Below, piece after piece: positions 33,492 through 40,305 of a stretch of 64,000 nt of DNA. Source of the stretch: ZC4RG30 sp049841155 (GTDB lineage Bacteria; Pseudomonadota; Gammaproteobacteria; Steroidobacterales; Steroidobacteraceae); the NCBI GenBank assembly GCA_049841155.1, contig JASGHI010000004.1, positions 124,001 through 188,000 on the forward strand, given 5' to 3'. Positions within the stretch are counted from its first letter, which is position 1. Every line of letters begins with the position of its first letter. Below the pieces are notes generated by a model. That model did not search any database. It saw nothing but the letters and a program-made list of their open reading frames with translations, and was not told the DNA's origin. The position numbers and the translations under genes were made by a program.

Positions 33492-34340
33492 TCAGCGGTT
33501 CGCCGATGGTGTTGCGCTGGGCAGGTTGGCCATCTCCGCCGCGATGCAGTGGATCTCGGAGATGTCCGTATCGTCACGCAGGTTGTAGCGCTTGGTGTTG
33601 ACCCACTCGCCTTCCCAGTACTGCGGATCGGTCATGGTCAGCTGGATGTCGAAGGTCTTGCCGTCGTCGGCCATCGTCCAGCGCTCCATGATGTGCAGCG
33701 CTTCGCCCACCGGCACGCCGGACTGGATCCAGTGGTGCTCGGGTTCGAGGTTGCGCGTGTCCACCACCAGCGTCTTGCCTTCCCAGTGGCCGATGGAATT
33801 GCCGTTGTAGGTGGGCAGGGTGTAGTCCGGATCCGGATGCGGACGGCCGTCCATGTAGATCCAGCGGATGTTGTTCTCGAAGCCGTGGATCATGATGATG
33901 GCGGTGGGCAGCTGAATGATCTCGATGGGCCACACGCGCGTGAGGAAGCGCGGCATGCCCGGCGGATAGCACTGCCCGGCCGAATCCTTGTACGCCACGC
34001 CTTCGGCATCGGCCTGCAGCTTTTCGTTGTAGATGCGCTGGCCTTCGGCGGTGAGCTTGGGCATGGGCCAGAATTCCCAGTCCGGCGGCGGGCCATTGGT
34101 GGGCGTGCGCGCCATGCGCCAGGTGCCGGTGAAGTTCACGGGCGCCGGCGGACGCTTGGCCTTGAGATTGGCCTCGGCAAGGATCGACAGCTTCTGGCCC
34201 GGCTCGACCTTGGTGATCTTCAGGGGCGGTTCCACGCGCCGCTGGGGATTGGGGGCCCCGGGGGGCGTGGCGGCGCTGGCTGCGCCGGCCACGAGCAACG
34301 GCAGGATCAGCAGACCGGTGCGGCAGATATGTCGAAGCAT
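33492..34340 (-). CDS. Exported protein of unknown function, paralogue of the 34535-35329 product
   Basis: 282 residues with a signal peptide (MLRHICRTGLLILPLLVAGAASA). Conserved features are FTGTWRMAR, CYPPGMPRF, DGRPHPDPD, SIGHWEGKTLVVDT and a late HIMERWTM. The divergent neighbour carries the same series (CLPPGMPRM, DGRPHPEDPD, SIGHWEGDTLVIDT, HVVERMRL), so the two are paralogues. It is the first gene of the oxidase-cytochrome-RidA operon, nine bases before the oxidase. The family is known to me only as a conserved hypothetical one; a periplasmic binding or structural role is possible. Confidence 0.8.
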   Translation of the reverse strand: MLRHICRTGLLILPLLVAGAASAATPPGAPNPQRRVEPPLKITKVEPGQKLSILAEANLKAKRPPAPVNFTGTWRMARTPTNGPPPDWEFWPMPKLTAEGQRIYNEKLQADAEGVAYKDSAGQCYPPGMPRFLTRVWPIEIIQLPTAIIMIHGFENNIRWIYMDGRPHPDPDYTLPTYNGNSIGHWEGKTLVVDTRNLEPEHHWIQSGVPVGEALHIMERWTMADDGKTFDIQLTMTDPQYWEGEWVNTKRYNLRDDTDISEIHCIAAEMANLPSATPSANR

Positions 34341-34377
34341 CGTAGAAGTCTCCCCCGGGTAATTCGTTCACGTAAGC

Positions 34378-34398
34378 ACGTGCAAAGATGATGCACGT
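34378..34398. promoter_or_regulatory. Palindrome ACGTGCA-N7-TGCACGT between divergent operons
   Basis: Perfect 7-base inverted arms separated by AAGATGA, 38 bases upstream of the 33492-34340 gene and 137 bases upstream of the 34535 gene. Size and symmetry fit a dimeric regulator site for the oxidase operon. It differs from the IclR-associated repeat, so another regulator is implied. Confidence 0.4.
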
Positions 34399-34534
34399 CG
34401 AACCAGCATACTGCCAGACAGGGCTCTGCGCGTGCGTTCCGCACCTCGAAACGAGCTGCTTTGCGGAGAGGACAACGGGCGCGCACTCCGATATCGTCCA
34501 GAGCTGAATCCGGGGGTTCCCGAAGAGGAGGATC

Positions 34535-35329
34535 ATGAATAAGTCAGCCGTGCTGAGTCTGGTGCTGTTTGGCGCGATGGCCGCGACGGGTGTTCAGGCC
34601 GCGGAGGGGAAGGCTGCGCCGCTGGCGCCGGCGCGCATCGACGTGAACGGCACCTCGCTGCCGAACATCGGCGGCGTGTGGATCCGCACCGGAAGCTTTC
34701 TGTTCGATCCTTCCGTGCGCGACCCCCTGAAGATGAATCCGCCGTACAAGCCGGACTGGATGAAGGAATTCGACGAGCACCGCAAGCGTGTGGCGGAAAC
34801 CGGCGTCAACGTGCTCGATCCCACGGCCGGCTGCCTGCCGCCCGGAATGCCGCGCATGATGGGCGCCGTGTATCCGATGGAGGTGCTGCTGACGCCGGGC
34901 CAGGTCACCATCATCACCGAGTGGATGGGCCAGATCCGGCGCGTCTACACCGACGGCCGCCCGCATCCGGAGGATCCGGATATCACTTATGTGGGCCATT
35001 CCATCGGCCACTGGGAAGGTGACACGCTGGTGATCGACACGGTGGCCATGCAGGGCGACACCATGCTCGACCAGACCGGCATGAAGCACAGCGACCAGAT
35101 CCACGTGGTCGAGCGCATGCGGCTGCTGAGTCCCAACCAGCTGGAAAACCAGCTGACGCTGCATGACCCGGTGGCCTTCACCAAGCCCTGGACGGTGACG
35201 CGGGTCTTCAACCGCGCCCCGCCCGGCGAGGAGATGCGGGAATTCGTGTGCCAGGAGAACAACCGCAACCCGATCCAGAAGGACGGTTCGGTGGGCGTGG
35301 TGCTGCAGGGCAACGACCAGAAGCCCTGA
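34535..35329 (+). CDS. Exported protein of unknown function, paralogue of the 33492-34340 product
   Basis: 264 residues with a signal peptide (MNKSAVLSLVLFGAMAATGVQA). It shares the series PNIGGVWIR, CLPPGMPRM, DGRPHPEDPD, SIGHWEGDTLVIDT and HVVERM with the divergently encoded paralogue. The C-terminus is hydrophilic and contains one conserved-looking cysteine (EFVCQENN). A strong GAGGAGGATC ribosome binding site precedes the ATG. It is followed by a 39-base inverted repeat and then by two DUF6152 genes. Function unknown. Confidence 0.8.
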   Translation: MNKSAVLSLVLFGAMAATGVQAAEGKAAPLAPARIDVNGTSLPNIGGVWIRTGSFLFDPSVRDPLKMNPPYKPDWMKEFDEHRKRVAETGVNVLDPTAGCLPPGMPRMMGAVYPMEVLLTPGQVTIITEWMGQIRRVYTDGRPHPEDPDITYVGHSIGHWEGDTLVIDTVAMQGDTMLDQTGMKHSDQIHVVERMRLLSPNQLENQLTLHDPVAFTKPWTVTRVFNRAPPGEEMREFVCQENNRNPIQKDGSVGVVLQGNDQKP

Positions 35330-35361
35330 TCCCGGGGGCATTGCAGCCCCGGCAGAGGCTT

Positions 35362-35400
35362 TTTCGGCAGGCATTTCGGCAGTCGAAATGCCTGCCGAAA
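35362..35400. promoter_or_regulatory. 39-bp perfect inverted repeat containing the IclR-type operator core
   Basis: Two perfect 17-base arms, from TTTCGGCAGG at 35362 to 35378 and its complement at 35384-35400, with spacer GCAGT. The core ATTTCG-GCAGT-CGAAAT differs at one base from the repeat in front of the IclR gene. The left arm also holds a tandem copy of TTTCGGCAG. No U-tract follows, so it is a poor terminator; an operator for the following DUF6152 genes is favoured. A possible promoter TTGTAC-N16-TAGTTT lies just downstream. Confidence 0.55.
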
Positions 35401-35483
35401 TGTTGGCGACACTTGATTTTGTACAGCTAGCATTCACATGTAGTTTGCGAGAATCCGGCCAACAGTCCGGTGAGGAACAGATC

Positions 35484-35861
35484 ATGACGACTCGATGGTC
35501 AGGTATCGGGGTGGTGGCACTGCTGGCAGCCCTGCCGGCATTTGCGCACCATTCCTTTGCGGCATTCGACCTCAAGAAGACTGTGGAGGTTGACGGCGAG
35601 CTCACCCAGGTGAAGTTCACGAACCCCCACAGCTGGTTCCAGCTCAAGGTCACCGGTGCCGACGGCAAGGAAGAGCTGTGGAACGTCGAGGGTCTGAGCC
35701 CGCAGCAGCTGTTCTCCAAGGGTCTCACGCGTTCGGCCATGAAGGTGGGCGACCACGTGAAAATTTCGGTCAATCCGCTGCGCAGCGGCGCACCCGGCGG
35801 CAGCCTGGTCAGCGTGACGCTGGCCGATGGTACTGTATTGAATGGCGGGCCCGGGCAGTAA
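35484..35861 (+). CDS. Exported DUF6152 family protein
   Basis: 125-residue secreted small protein. After a signal peptide (MTTRWSGIGVVALLAALPAFA) comes the DUF6152 pattern: AHHSFAAFDLKK, a VDGELTQVKFTNPHSWFQL strand region, WNVEGLSPQQL, and KVGDHVKISVNPLRSGAPGGSL. The HHSF segment directly after cleavage might bind metal or be packed in the barrel; this is inference. GAGGA lies nine bases before the ATG. It is 57% of the way to being a twin of the next gene, judged by shared motifs only, and both probably form one operon. Function unknown. Confidence 0.85.
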   Translation: MTTRWSGIGVVALLAALPAFAHHSFAAFDLKKTVEVDGELTQVKFTNPHSWFQLKVTGADGKEELWNVEGLSPQQLFSKGLTRSAMKVGDHVKISVNPLRSGAPGGSLVSVTLADGTVLNGGPGQ

Positions 35862-35893
35862 GCCTGGAACGCAAGGTCTGGAGGCTATAGATC

Positions 35894-36271
35894 ATGACCA
35901 AAGTCTTTATACCGCTGGCAGCACTGGCGGCGATCGCGGTGCCTGTGGCAGCCCATCATTCCTTCTCCATGTTCGACATGAAGAAGGAGATGACCCTTAC
36001 GGGCGAGGTGAAGGAGTTCCAGTGGACCAATCCGCATATCTGGGTGCAGCTGATGGCGCCCGGCGCGGATGGCAAGGTCGTCGAGTGGAGCATCGAGGGC
36101 AACAGCCCCAGCACGCTCAGCCGTACGGGCTGGTCCAAGCGTTCCGTTGCGCCCGGCGACAAGGTTTCCATCGTCATCCATCCCCTGCGTGATGGCCAGA
36201 ACGGCGGCAGCCTGGTCAAGATCGTGCGCGAAGACGGCACGGTAGTCGGCGAAAACAAGGTCGGGCCGTAA
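35894..36271 (+). CDS. Exported DUF6152 family protein, tandem paralogue
   Basis: 125 residues, the same length as its upstream neighbour. Signal peptide MTKVFIPLAALAAIAVPVAA is followed by HHSFSMFDMKKEMTLTGEVKEF, WTNPHIWVQLM, WSIEGNSPSTLSRTGWSK and PGDKVSIVIHPLRDGQNGGSL, all DUF6152 hallmarks. It is 32 bases after the first copy and probably arose by tandem duplication. A strong hairpin lies after the stop codon. DUF6152 proteins often occur near exported proteins of unknown function like those encoded upstream. Confidence 0.87.
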   Translation: MTKVFIPLAALAAIAVPVAAHHSFSMFDMKKEMTLTGEVKEFQWTNPHIWVQLMAPGADGKVVEWSIEGNSPSTLSRTGWSKRSVAPGDKVSIVIHPLRDGQNGGSLVKIVREDGTVVGENKVGP

Positions 36272-36280
36272 GTCATTTTT

Positions 36281-36311
36281 GAAAACCGGCGGGAGTCTGC
36301 GCTCCCGCCGG
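36281..36311 (-). terminator. Intrinsic terminator for the outer membrane protein gene
   Basis: Read on the minus strand, the arms CCGGCGGGAG / CTCCCGCCGG around a 6-base loop are followed by TTTTCAAAAATG, a short U-tract. It lies between convergent genes and may also slow plus-strand transcription from the DUF6152 pair. Confidence 0.65.
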
Positions 36312-36333
36312 CCGGCCTTTGCCGCCGGAAATC

Positions 36334-36903
36334 TCACAGAAAGGTGTAGATGAAGCTCGCCGAGATCGATTCGAGCTTGCGGTTGTCGAACACCTTGAAG
36401 CGCTCATATTCGGCGCGTACCGCGAAACTGCCCAGATGTGCCTGGGCGCCCGCACCCCAGGCGAATTCCACGCCACTCCAGTGATCCCCGAAGGCGCTCA
36501 TGCCGCGTACCCGCAGGGACGAATCCGGGTACGACAGTCCGGCCTTGCCGAAAAGATCCAGCAGCGGGAAATCCAGGAACCCCACCGCGAAGGCGGCGGT
36601 GGTTCTGGCGCGCAGCTCGGCCGTGTCGGGACAGCCGGCTCCCACCAGCGCAACGCAGGCGACGCCTGACGGCAGGCGTGCATTGCCGTGGTCGGCATAG
36701 CTGGCCTCGACGCCGAAGCTGTCGAGCAGCCGCAGGCCCGCAATGACCTTGTAGCCCGTGTCGGTGCGGTCGAGGCTCTGCTGCAGATCGAAGCTGCTGC
36801 GGCTGATTCCGGCGCCGAGATAGACGCCATTGTCGGCGGCCTGCACCTGGGAAGAGGCCAGGGCAGCCAGTGCCATCGCGGTGGGTACAGCGGTGCGGTA
36901 CAT
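36334..36903 (-). CDS. Small outer membrane beta-barrel protein
   Basis: 189 residues with a signal peptide (MYRTAVPTAMALAALASSQVQA) and an OmpA/OmpW-like eight-strand barrel pattern: NGVYLGAGISRSSFDL, DTGYKVIAGLRLLDSFGVEASYADHG and further strands. The C-terminus ISASFIYTFL ends in the aromatic residue plus leucine expected for barrel insertion. A cysteine pair in VACVALVGAGC may form a loop disulfide. The ATG at 36903 is chosen because GGAG stands six bases before it; in-frame ATGs upstream are possible. A terminator follows. Function is probably structural or as a small porin. Confidence 0.82.
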   Translation of the reverse strand: MYRTAVPTAMALAALASSQVQAADNGVYLGAGISRSSFDLQQSLDRTDTGYKVIAGLRLLDSFGVEASYADHGNARLPSGVACVALVGAGCPDTAELRARTTAAFAVGFLDFPLLDLFGKAGLSYPDSSLRVRGMSAFGDHWSGVEFAWGAGAQAHLGSFAVRAEYERFKVFDNRKLESISASFIYTFL

Positions 36904-36999
36904 GGGCATCTCCATCCGTAGCCGTGATGGCCGATGCTGCATGCGCCTGGCCGGCGCGGCCAGGCGTCTGCACCTGCCTACGTCTGCATTCGCAGACGT

Positions 37000-37449
37000 T
37001 CAGGAGCTGGCGGGTTCTGCCGCGGCCGGAGCCGCGCCATCCTTGGGCTTGGCGGGCTTCTTCTGCCGCTTCGGCGGCGCCTTGCTGTAGGTCAGGCTCG
37101 TCAGCGCGCAGCGTCCCTGGTGGTCCGGCAGGATGATGGAGCTGAAGCGGTCGAACGGTCCGGCGCCGTGGCCGGAATCCAGCGCGATGCTCCAGGCGAA
37201 GTCGAGGCCGATGCACGGTCCCAGGGTCTTTGCGTAGTACCACTGCCGCGTGCTGTCCTGCAGCCACAGGCCATTGCGGCCGTCGGCCTCCCAGTCTCTT
37301 ACCCCGCCGTGCTGCACGAACGGGATCGAAGCTTCCTGGCCGATGGGGCGGCCCTTTTGCGATGCGGCAGCGTCAGCTGCGAAGGCGGGGGTGGCTGCAA
37401 GGCCGGTCGCCAGCAGTCCGGCAAGCAGTCCCGGTGTCAGTCTGCTCAT
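37000..37449 (-). CDS. Exported DUF6491 family protein
   Basis: 149 residues with a signal peptide (MSRLTPGLLAGLLATGLAATPAFA). The domain has the DUF6491-like series IPFVQHGGVRDWEADGRNGL, RQWYYAKTLGPCIGLDFAW and FDRFSSIILPDHQGRCALTSL, with two cysteines that could pair. The tail is lysine-, proline- and alanine-rich. GAGGAG lies seven bases before the ATG at 37449, which decides that start over the one five codons upstream. Function unknown. Confidence 0.82.
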   Translation of the reverse strand: MSRLTPGLLAGLLATGLAATPAFAADAAASQKGRPIGQEASIPFVQHGGVRDWEADGRNGLWLQDSTRQWYYAKTLGPCIGLDFAWSIALDSGHGAGPFDRFSSIILPDHQGRCALTSLTYSKAPPKRQKKPAKPKDGAAPAAAEPASS

Positions 37450-37528
37450 GGTCGTTCTCCTCATGACCTGACGAGGATTGTCGTCCTCGCAAACTGAATG
37501 GCGGCTGAGTGTCTTGCTGCGGTTCCGG

Positions 37529-37846
37529 TCAGTTCATCACGCGCGAATGCCGCGCCAGCAGCGACAGCACCAGGGGCCAGAACAGGGTGTTGATGAGGTC
37601 ATGGATGCTGGCGCCGACGCGCCACTGGCCGTAGGTGCGGAAGTTGTCGCGCGCGTCGAGCATCTCGCCCACCACGGCCACGGCGAGCGCGGCGATCAGC
37701 GGCGCCCAGGAGCGCAGGCCCTGGCGGACGATGGCTGCCACGATCAGGAACACCGACAATCCGAAGTAGATGTGCAGCGCGTCCTTGGACAGGCCCGTGA
37801 TGCCCTGCAGCTCGTGCTTGAAAGACTGGAAAGTCGACAGCGCCAT
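37529..37846 (-). CDS. Small membrane protein of unknown function
   Basis: 105 residues with three predicted helices: ALHIYFGLSVFLIVAAIV, WAPLIAALAVAVVGEML and INTLFWPLVLSLLA. The conserved-looking cytoplasmic or periplasmic part is LDARDNFRTYGQWRVGASIHDLIN. The pattern is somewhat like VanZ-type small proteins but I cannot assign a family. The ATG at 37846 (MALSTFQ) is chosen because TACAAT stands 7 bases before it; earlier ATGs would lie upstream of transcription. It appears to be a single-gene leaderless unit. Confidence 0.75.
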   Translation of the reverse strand: MALSTFQSFKHELQGITGLSKDALHIYFGLSVFLIVAAIVRQGLRSWAPLIAALAVAVVGEMLDARDNFRTYGQWRVGASIHDLINTLFWPLVLSLLARHSRVMN

Positions 37847-37853
37847 GCCGGGC

Positions 37854-37859
37854 ATTGTA
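37854..37859 (-). promoter_or_regulatory. -10 box TACAAT, 7 bases before the ATG at 37846
   Basis: TACAAT on the minus strand, a seven-base gap and then ATG, without a ribosome binding site. This supports a leaderless transcript of the small membrane protein and fixes its start. Confidence 0.45.
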
Positions 37860-37881
37860 GGCGAGGCGGTCAAGAGATGGG

Positions 37882-37911
37882 CCCCCGCCGGTACCACTCA
37901 ACCGGCGGGGG
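37882..37911 (-). terminator. Inverted repeat after the MASE1 kinase/FixJ regulator operon
   Basis: Perfect 11-base arms CCCCCGCCGGT / ACCGGCGGGGG with an 8-base loop, about 135 bases after the regulator stop codon on the minus strand. It is followed there by CATCTCTTG rather than a real U-tract. The 37847-38046 gap otherwise shows only the promoter of the small membrane protein. Confidence 0.45.
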
Positions 37912-38046
37912 TCCTCTCCGTTCCATGGCGCCAGGAGTTGCGCCCCGCGGGAGCCCCGGCTGCTCTTCCAGGACTGCCGCGCAGGCATCACCCTACGCCC
38001 ACGGCTGCAGGGAAAACATTAGGGCTAGCCCTCATGGCGGGGGGCG

Positions 38047-38661
38047 TCAGCGCTGCGGAGGCTCGGCTCCCAGCGCGATGCGCACCAGATCGGTGATGGT
38101 GCGCACCTGCAGCTTTTCCAGCACCCTTGCCTTGTACACCTCGACGGTACGCGGACTGATGCCCAGCTCCTCGGCCACCTGGCGGTTGGAGTGACCTTCC
38201 ACCAGCAGCTTCATGACCTCGTGCTCGCGGCCCGTGAGGCGCTGCAGCCGGTCGCTGATCTGCCGGTGTGCGGTGGATTCGCGCCGCCTTGTCGCATCGA
38301 GCGAGATGGCGTTCTGGATCACGTCCACCAGCACGTCCACGTCGTCGAAGGGCTTCTCGAGGAAGTCGAAGGCGCCGGCCTTGAGTGCCTTGCGGGTCAT
38401 GGCCACATCGCCGTAGGCGGATATCACGATGCAGGGCAGGCTCCACTGGCGCTGCAGTATGGTGTCGAACAGCGCCAGGCCATCCATGCCGGGCATGCGC
38501 ACGTCGATCAGCGCACAGCCGCTGGCGGCGGGATCGTAGGCCTGGAGAAAGGATTCGGCGGACGAGAACATCTGCGTGCGCAGCCCGCGCAGGCCCAGCA
38601 GCAGTCCGAGTGAATCGCGGACCGCCGGATCATCGTCGACCACGAATACGGTGGCGTCCAT
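38047..38661 (-). CDS. FixJ/NarL-type response regulator
   Basis: 204 residues. The receiver domain has the acidic triad VVDDDPAVRDS, phosphoacceptor Asp53 in LIDVRMPGMDG and lysine in FLEKPFDDVD. The C-terminal LuxR-type helix-turn-helix spans LTGREHEVMKLLVEGHSNRQVAEELGISPRTVEVYKARVLEKL. Its organisation matches FixJ/TtrR regulators. The ATG overlaps the stop of the kinase gene by one base (TGATG), so kinase and regulator are coupled. Confidence 0.93.
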   Translation of the reverse strand: MDATVFVVDDDPAVRDSLGLLLGLRGLRTQMFSSAESFLQAYDPAASGCALIDVRMPGMDGLALFDTILQRQWSLPCIVISAYGDVAMTRKALKAGAFDFLEKPFDDVDVLVDVIQNAISLDATRRRESTAHRQISDRLQRLTGREHEVMKLLVEGHSNRQVAEELGISPRTVEVYKARVLEKLQVRTITDLVRIALGAEPPQR

Positions 38662-40292
38662 CAGCTGTCCCGGTCGGCCTCGACCAGCGGGAACTCCACG
38701 CTTACGCGCGCGCCGCCCAGCGGTGCGGCTGCAATGTCCAGATGGGTGCCGTGGGAGGTCGCGATGCGGTTGGCGATGGCAAGGCCCAGCCCCATGCCGT
38801 CGGGTTTGGAAGTGTGGAAAGGTGCGAAGGGCAGCGTCTGCGGCGGCGATGCGAAGCCTGGACCATTGTCGTCCACCGTGAGCCGCGCGCGGTCGCCGCT
38901 GCGCTCCACGGCCACTTCGACGGTGCGGGCGCCGGGGCGGTCGGCCGCCGCGATGGCGTTCTCCACCAGGTTGCGCGCGAGGATGAAGATCTGCATGGGA
39001 TCCACCTGCGCCAGCACGCGTGCGCCGCCGCGGCGGCGCACCTGCACGCCGCGGCGCTGTGCCTCGGCATCGAGCTGGTCCACCACGCGCTCGGCCAGCG
39101 CGGCGAGGTCCGTGACTTTCAGCTCCAGCTGGCCGGCGCGGTAGAAATCACGCAGCGTGCGTACCACGTCGCTGGCGCGGCGACCTTCGTTGAGCGCCTT
39201 GTCGAGCACTTCGGAAAGTCCCTGCCGGTCGGGCCCCGCGCGATCGGCCATGATGCGGCCGGCCTGCACATACTGCATGAGCGCGGCGATGGGGTTGTTG
39301 ACCTCGTGTGCCAGCGCCGCCGTCATCTCGCCGGCGGCGGCGAACTGCTCGGCGCGGCTCAGCGCCGCCTGGTGCGCCAGCAGTTCGGCGCGGGCGCGGC
39401 GCCGCTCGCTGACCACGGCGCCGATGACCAGGCCCGTGCTGCACAGGGCCAGCATCAGGATCTGGAACTCGATGAAGGGCACGATCTGGTAGCCCATCAG
39501 CAGCACCACGCTGATGAGGCCGATCTGCGACGCCGCCACCGTGAGTGCGGCGCCCGGCACGCCCCAGTGCAACGCCGCCCAGGTCACCGGCAGGAACAGC
39601 AGGTAGAAGAATTTGAATTCGTCGGTCATGGGCAGGCCGAAGGTCACGTACAGCGCGGCGACGATGGACAGTGCCTGCAGCAGCACCAGCCATGCGGTGC
39701 CGTCGGCGGCGGCATCGGCGAGCCGGCGCAGGGCCTGGCGGCCGGATCCCTGCCAGTGCCACACCAGCAGGGCAGGCGCGGTGACGAGGATGCCGTTGAG
39801 GTCGCCGATCCAGAAGCGCAGCACGCTTGCCAGCCACTCCGGGGTGGACAGTGTCTCGGAGGCGACGAAGGCCGTGACATAGCCCACGGCGGCGATCAGC
39901 GTGGCGGGACCCACCAGGGCGGTGAACCAGATGACGTCGCGCAGCTCCGGCAGGTGCGAATCGACTTTCAGGCGGTCGAGTAGGCGCACGGCCAGCGCGT
40001 AGACCAGGGCGATCCACAGGCTGCCGGCGCTCAGGGCTGCGAGGTTGGTGGGGTTGCCGCGGATCGCCAGATCCGAGAGCACCGCGGCCAGCGCAGCCAG
40101 CGCAATGGCCTGTGGCCCCCAGCGCCACAGCAGCACGAAGGTGAGGCCCGCGGCGGGGTTCCAGGGCGTGATGCCCAGCGGCGAAATGGGATAGAGGTAG
40201 CTCACCCAGTCCAGCGCGATGTAGCCGGCGAGATAGGCCACGGCGAAGGCCAGGATGCGCGGCATGCGGGCGAGGGGCATTGGTTTCGGCAT
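38661..40292 (-). CDS. MASE1-domain sensor histidine kinase
   Basis: 543 residues. The first 300 form a MASE1-type membrane sensor with about eight helices, including the typical PWNPAAGLTFVLLWRWGPQ. A HisKA domain follows with EMTAALAHEVNNPIAALMQYVQAGR, where the histidine lies in the FixL-like AHEVNNP motif. The ATPase domain has LARNLVENAIAAAD (N box), VDDNGPGF (G1) and GMGLGLAIANRI (G2). The ATG at 40292 (MPKPMPLARM) is used; MPLARM at 40280 or MPRILAF at 40265 are alternatives. It begins 13 bases after the aspartyl protease gene. MASE1 ligands are unknown. Confidence 0.9.
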   Translation of the reverse strand: MPKPMPLARMPRILAFAVAYLAGYIALDWVSYLYPISPLGITPWNPAAGLTFVLLWRWGPQAIALAALAAVLSDLAIRGNPTNLAALSAGSLWIALVYALAVRLLDRLKVDSHLPELRDVIWFTALVGPATLIAAVGYVTAFVASETLSTPEWLASVLRFWIGDLNGILVTAPALLVWHWQGSGRQALRRLADAAADGTAWLVLLQALSIVAALYVTFGLPMTDEFKFFYLLFLPVTWAALHWGVPGAALTVAASQIGLISVVLLMGYQIVPFIEFQILMLALCSTGLVIGAVVSERRRARAELLAHQAALSRAEQFAAAGEMTAALAHEVNNPIAALMQYVQAGRIMADRAGPDRQGLSEVLDKALNEGRRASDVVRTLRDFYRAGQLELKVTDLAALAERVVDQLDAEAQRRGVQVRRRGGARVLAQVDPMQIFILARNLVENAIAAADRPGARTVEVAVERSGDRARLTVDDNGPGFASPPQTLPFAPFHTSKPDGMGLGLAIANRIATSHGTHLDIAAAPLGGARVSVEFPLVEADRDS

Positions 40293-40305
40293 TGGCGTGC
40301 AAGGC

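Noticed and set aside
35362..35400. Plain transcription terminator of the 34535-35329 gene
   Set aside because: The stem is strong but no U-tract follows on either strand, and its core repeats the operator-like sequence in front of the IclR gene. A regulatory site explains more, although a mixed role is possible.
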